Positions 60,301 through 64,000 of a stretch of 64,000 nucleotides of DNA are shown here, piece by piece (the first letter of the stretch is position 1; each line of letters begins with the position of its first letter). The stretch is taken from positions 3,264,001-3,328,000 of the forward strand of contig NZ_CP011032.1 in the NCBI RefSeq assembly GCF_002310815.1, read 5' to 3'. A program made the position numbers and the translations under genes. The stretch comes from Pseudoalteromonas tunicata. Its GTDB lineage: Bacteria; Pseudomonadota; Gammaproteobacteria; Enterobacterales; Alteromonadaceae. The notes beneath the pieces were generated by a model. That model was not told where the DNA came from, did not search any database, and worked only from the letters and a program-made list of their open reading frames with translations.

Positions 60301-60501
60301 TTAACCTCAGCCTAGATAAGAGGTTGTTCTACATATTGAATTAAAAGTAAATATCTAAATTTGTTGATCTCTAGCCAGAGATTATCAAGCCTAACAAGGC
60401 TGATTAACGTGTCAATAGTGGGTCTAATACACGTTAATCCAACGCTGTTTACGTTTAAAAAAGCTGCATGAGATAGATTTATTATCTGGTATTGAGGTTA
60501 C
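60301..60501. repeat. MITE-like dispersed repeat, copy 2 (about 200 bp)
   Basis: The ends are inverted repeats: TTAACCTCAGCCTAGATAA at left and the complement of GTAACCTCAATACCAGATAA at right. It has no open frame and shares internal blocks with copy 1 at 17890-18096. It fills most of the gap between the EAL/GGDEF start and the lipoprotein stop. Confidence 0.8.
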
Positions 60502-60511
60502 TTATAACCCA

Positions 60512-61042
60512 TTAAAGTGAATGTTTTTTAATAGCCATTTCAACTTGTGAAAAGTGCGCTAATACTTCAATCAATTCGTTTTGAGCTTGCTCGCGTAAAT
60601 GTGGTTCATTAAAACCTAATTTTGCAATCGCTTGCACCGTCGCAGGATGAACTAATAAATCTTTAGCATGGTAACAGTTTGGATCGCTAAACGCCGGCAA
60701 GCGTCCATCAGCATGATAACCTGACTCAATATCAGCTAATGGTAGGGTTGGAATAGTATCAGCAGCTTGTTTTAATGCACTTAAATAGGCTTCACATTGA
60801 GGGTAAACTACTAAGAAATCATCAATAATACCCTTAGATAAATTGACTAATTGCTGCGCTTGTAACTCAATTTCTTGTGTATTGTGATTAGCTTTAATTT
60901 GTTCGACCAAAGCACTGGTTGCTGTTTTATATTGCGTTAATTGAGTCTCTTGCACTTGCTTAACCACCGTTTCTTGTGGCACAACAGGATCGCTACATCC
61001 ACTTAATAAACCAAATAAAATTATAATACTAATTGTTTTCAT
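60512..61042 (-). CDS. Small lipoprotein of unknown function
   Basis: Start chosen at the ATG at 61042 (GGAG 8 bases upstream), not the GTG three codons earlier, giving 176 residues. A lipobox LLSGC puts Cys at about 16. The rest is helical with two Cys (YPQCEAYL and DPNCYHAKDLL) and no family I recognise. A Fur-box-like sequence lies just upstream, so iron regulation is possible. It stands alone between repeat copy 2 and the secF terminator. Confidence 0.65.
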   Translation of the reverse strand: MKTISIIILFGLLSGCSDPVVPQETVVKQVQETQLTQYKTATSALVEQIKANHNTQEIELQAQQLVNLSKGIIDDFLVVYPQCEAYLSALKQAADTIPTLPLADIESGYHADGRLPAFSDPNCYHAKDLLVHPATVQAIAKLGFNEPHLREQAQNELIEVLAHFSQVEMAIKKHSL

Positions 61043-61058
61043 CAATGACACTCCAAAT

Positions 61059-61077
61059 AATAATAATTCTCATTATT
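61059..61077. promoter_or_regulatory. Candidate Fur box
   Basis: AATAATAATTCTCATTATT matches 14 of 19 positions of the Fur consensus GATAATGATAATCATTATC. It lies 17 bases before the lipoprotein start. Confidence 0.5.
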
Positions 61078-61120
61078 ACAATTTACAGCATACTTTGCAC
61101 CACTTTCATCTAATTTTTGT

Positions 61121-61150
61121 AAAAAAAAAGCCACTCAATAAGTGGCTTTT
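61121..61150 (-). terminator. Intrinsic terminator of secDF
   Basis: Stem AAAAGCCACT/AGTGGCTTTT, 5-base loop and a long minus-strand T run. It lies just past secF. Confidence 0.9.
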
Positions 61151-61171
61151 CTTCACTGTATTAAACAGCCT

Positions 61172-62119
61172 TTACGGCATGTTATCAAATTCAGCACCTT
61201 CTTTTTCAACTTCAACAGGGATCAAATCTTCTTTACTGATCCCTAAGCTGATAGCAATTGAACTTGCCACATAAACCGAAGAGTAAGTACCTATGAATAC
61301 ACCGATCAATAACGCAGTAGCAAAACCATGGATAATTTGACCACCCCAAATAAATAACGCCACTAATACCACAAGCGTTGTCATTGAGGTCATCAAGGTA
61401 CGATTTAACGTTTGTGTCAGTGAAATATTAATGATTTCAATGGTGTCATCGATGCGTACTTTTCGGAAGTTTTCACGAATACGGTCTGATACAACAATGG
61501 TATCATTAAGCGAATAACCGATTACCGCCAAAATAGCAGCAAGCACAGTTAAATCAAACTCCAAACCTAAAATCGAAAACAACCCCATGGTGATAATAAC
61601 GTCATGTCCAAGTGCAAGTACGGCACCAACCGCAAAACGCCATTCAAAACGCATCGCAACGTAAATCAAGATACAGATCAAGGCTGTTAGCATAGCTAAA
61701 CCACCTTGCTCTTTTAAGTCTTCACCTACGCTTGGGCCTACAAACTCAATACGACGCATTTGTGCATCAGGATAAACCTGTTGAATCGCAGTCATCATAT
61801 CATTGCCAATCATTACCGCTGTTACATCAGCACCACGTGGCGCTAAACGAACAAGGATTTCTTGGCTTGAACCAAATAACTGCACCGAAGCATCAGCAAA
61901 ACCGCTGCTTTCGAGCGAGCCACGCACTTTGTCTATATCCGCAGCTTGTGAAAAGCCAACCTCAACGGCGGTACCGCCGGTAAAATCTAAACCAAAATTT
62001 AGACCGCGAACTGCCATCGAAATAATAGAGATAACAATCAACAAGGCAGAAAATGCCATTGTTAATTTGCGTATCGACATAAAATCGATTGTGTCTTTAA
62101 CTCTTAAAAGTTGCATCAT
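61172..62119 (-). CDS. secF: Protein translocase subunit SecF
   Basis: Inner-membrane partner of SecD that uses the proton gradient to pull proteins across. 315 residues (E. coli 323). The first membrane helix is followed by GLNFGLDFTGGTAVEV (about 45-60), the periplasmic loop, then five helices with AVIGYSLNDTIVVSDRIREN (about 195-215). It follows secD by 6 bases. Confidence 0.97.
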   Translation of the reverse strand: MMQLLRVKDTIDFMSIRKLTMAFSALLIVISIISMAVRGLNFGLDFTGGTAVEVGFSQAADIDKVRGSLESSGFADASVQLFGSSQEILVRLAPRGADVTAVMIGNDMMTAIQQVYPDAQMRRIEFVGPSVGEDLKEQGGLAMLTALICILIYVAMRFEWRFAVGAVLALGHDVIITMGLFSILGLEFDLTVLAAILAVIGYSLNDTIVVSDRIRENFRKVRIDDTIEIINISLTQTLNRTLMTSMTTLVVLVALFIWGGQIIHGFATALLIGVFIGTYSSVYVASSIAISLGISKEDLIPVEVEKEGAEFDNMP

Positions 62120-62125
62120 TAACCC

Positions 62126-63982
62126 CTAGATAGACAATTTATCCAGGCGTTTACCGCCCCAGACTAAGTTAACTACAGCACGCGTACCAATAATAGCTGT
62201 AAACATTGATGTCACAATACCGATTGCTAATGTAACTGCAAAACCGGCAATAGGACCCGTTCCTACAGCAAATAGAATAACTGCTGCAATTAACGTGGTG
62301 ATATTGGCATCAAAAATTGTACTAAAGGCACTGTCGTAACCATGATGAATAGCTTGCTGTGGACTACGTCCATCTTCAAGTTCTTCACGAATACGTTCAA
62401 AAATAAGTACGTTGGCATCAACTGCCATACCAACAGTTAGTACGATACCAGCAATACCAGGTAAGGTCAGCGCAGCATCAGGAATAAGTGACATTACACC
62501 AACTATTAATACTAAGTTTGCTGCAAGTGCTAAGTTAGCCACTAAACCAAACGCTTTGTAATAAAGTAGCATGAGCACTAATACAAAAATAAAACCAAGT
62601 GCCACAGCAGTGAAACCTTTTTCAATGTTTTCAGCACCAAGGCTTGGACCTACCGTACGCTCTTCAACGATTTGAATTGGCGCAACTAAAGCACCTGCGC
62701 GAAGTAACATACTTAAGTTATGCGCTTCAGCTGGATTATCAATGCCCGTAATACGGAAAGAGCGACCTAAACGCGCCTGAATCGTTGCAACGTTAATCAC
62801 TTCTTCAACTTTAATTGGTGGTAATGCTTTACCATTTTCGTCGACTTTTCCTGACGGCTTATATTCAGTGAATACAGTGGCCATACGCTTACCAATCGCA
62901 TTTTTTGTATACGCAGCCATTTTTGAGCCGCCTTTACTATCAAGTGAAATGTTCACTTGCGGACGTTGATACTCATCGTTACCCGACTGCGCCCCCGTAA
63001 TGTGACTACCGGCTAAAATTAAATTCTTTTTCAGTAATACCGGATAACCTTGGCGTGCCATGATAATTTCACTACCAGGTGGCACTCGCCCTGCAACTGC
63101 ATCACGCACATCGGCAGATTCGTCTACTTCACGGAATTCTAGCGTAGCAGTGGCACCTAAAATCTCTTTCGCACGTGCGGTATCTTGAATACCTGGCAGC
63201 TGTACAATGATGCGTTCAGCACCCTGGCGCTGTACATTTGGCTCAGCAACACCAATTTGATTTACACGGTTACGAATAATGGTTTCATTTTGCTTAATTG
63301 CATAATCACGCGTCGCTTTTAATTTTTGCTCAGTCATGCTGGCCACTAAACCAAATTCGTTGCTACGATCGTCAACAAAAAGCAAATCACGGTAGCGGTC
63401 TTTTAAGAAACGCTCTGCTTGATCTTTTGTTTCTTGGTCACGTAATAAAATTTGAATTTCATCAGCGCCCGCAACACGGCGAACCGTTTTATAACGAATT
63501 TTTTGCTCACGTAAATCGCTACGGAAATCTTGATCCATTTGTTCAAGTGAATTTTCAATCGCGGTTTTCATATCAACTTCCATGGTGAAATGCACACCAC
63601 CACTTAAGTCAAGGCCAAGTTTCATTGGAGAGCCGCCTAAGCTTTTAAGCCATTGCGGAGTAGAAGGAGACATATTAATCGCAGTAATATAGCCATCACC
63701 TAGGCTATCGCGTAATAAGTCTTGCGCTTGTAGTTGCGCTTCGACATTTTTAAAACGAACTAATACTTGATCGTTTTCTAATACAGCAGATTTTGTTTCA
63801 ATCTTGTTATCTTTTAATACGATATTGATTTTATCTAATACAGCTAGATCTGCGCTTGCGCCGCGCGCTCCAGTAATCTGAATGGCCGGATCACGACCAT
63901 ACAGATTTGGAGTGGCATATAACAAGCCCGCTGCCAGTACCACTAAAACCAATAAGTACTTCCATACAGGGTACTTATTCAC
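62126..63982 (-). CDS. secD: Protein translocase subunit SecD
   Basis: 618 residues (E. coli 615). One N-terminal helix (about 8-24), a large periplasmic domain with P1 base and head ([15 protein letters not shown], about 123-137), then helices with [18 protein letters not shown] (about 517-534). The window ends 18 bases upstream, where yajC is expected but not visible. Confidence 0.97.
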   Translation of the reverse strand: MNKYPVWKYLLVLVVLAAGLLYATPNLYGRDPAIQITGARGASADLAVLDKINIVLKDNKIETKSAVLENDQVLVRFKNVEAQLQAQDLLRDSLGDGYITAINMSPSTPQWLKSLGGSPMKLGLDLSGGVHFTMEVDMKTAIENSLEQMDQDFRSDLREQKIRYKTVRRVAGADEIQILLRDQETKDQAERFLKDRYRDLLFVDDRSNEFGLVASMTEQKLKATRDYAIKQNETIIRNRVNQIGVAEPNVQRQGAERIIVQLPGIQDTARAKEILGATATLEFREVDESADVRDAVAGRVPPGSEIIMARQGYPVLLKKNLILAGSHITGAQSGNDEYQRPQVNISLDSKGGSKMAAYTKNAIGKRMATVFTEYKPSGKVDENGKALPPIKVEEVINVATIQARLGRSFRITGIDNPAEAHNLSMLLRAGALVAPIQIVEERTVGPSLGAENIEKGFTAVALGFIFVLVLMLLYYKAFGLVANLALAANLVLIVGVMSLIPDAALTLPGIAGIVLTVGMAVDANVLIFERIREELEDGRSPQQAIHHGYDSAFSTIFDANITTLIAAVILFAVGTGPIAGFAVTLAIGIVTSMFTAIIGTRAVVNLVWGGKRLDKLSI

Positions 63983-64000
63983 TGTTTTGCGTCCTTTTTA

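Overview
The window looks like chromosomal DNA of a marine gammaproteobacterium of the Alteromonadales, most likely Pseudoalteromonas or a close relative. This is inferred from gene order and protein character, not from a search. The base composition is AT-rich. Most of the window is conserved housekeeping DNA: waaA/coaD, a divergent argE / argCBFGH cluster, der-bamB-yfgM-hisS-ispG-rodZ-pilF-rlmN-ndk, the isc operon with cysE and trmJ upstream, suhB, and secDF.

Region by region. 1-8.3 kb holds envelope polysaccharide genes (gmhA, two Wzi-like outer-membrane proteins, waaA) mixed with rimK, a maoP-like gene, a TetR regulator and coaD. 8.3-9.7 kb is an IS3-family (IS150-like) element. It sits in the loop of what was an intrinsic terminator, with a 3-bp target duplication, and its orfA carries a nonsense codon. 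9.7-10.5 kb holds two small lineage-specific genes. 10.7-17.4 kb is arginine biosynthesis with a perfect palindrome in the argC/argE divergent region. 18.2-28.5 kb is the der-to-ndk block on the minus strand. 28.8-30.5 kb holds trhP (yegQ) and a yfhL-type ferredoxin. 30.6-36.2 kb holds an LTA-synthase-like membrane sulfatase-fold enzyme, a HexNAc-kinase-like gene paired with a nucleotidyltransferase, and an aldehyde dehydrogenase. 36.4-43.5 kb holds iscRSUA-hscBA-fdx with three tandem IscR-type sites, then cysE and trmJ. suhB lies at 43.7-44.5 kb.

The accessory core is 44.6-57.4 kb, all on the minus strand: an OmpR-type response regulator, a hybrid histidine kinase, a 2618-residue surface-type protein and a 638-residue membrane-anchored HEAT-like protein. 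The giant protein carries cadherin-like domains, 18 thrombospondin type 3 repeats, a Calx-beta domain and a GDGS tandem tract. It then has an internal GlyGly-CTERM-like sorting signal followed directly by a second signal-peptide-like segment and a separate ~740-residue domain, so it reads like two secreted proteins in one frame. The HEAT-like protein has features resembling the N-terminal module of large lipid transfer proteins (vitellogenin_N). This pair is the best candidate for an undescribed system.

57.5-61 kb holds a periplasmic solute-binding protein, an EAL-CBS-GGDEF protein and a lipoprotein behind a Fur-like box. secF and secD close the window. Two copies, plus one possible fragment, of a ~200-bp repeat with terminal inverted repeats (MITE-like) lie at 17.9, 60.3 and 30.5 kb.
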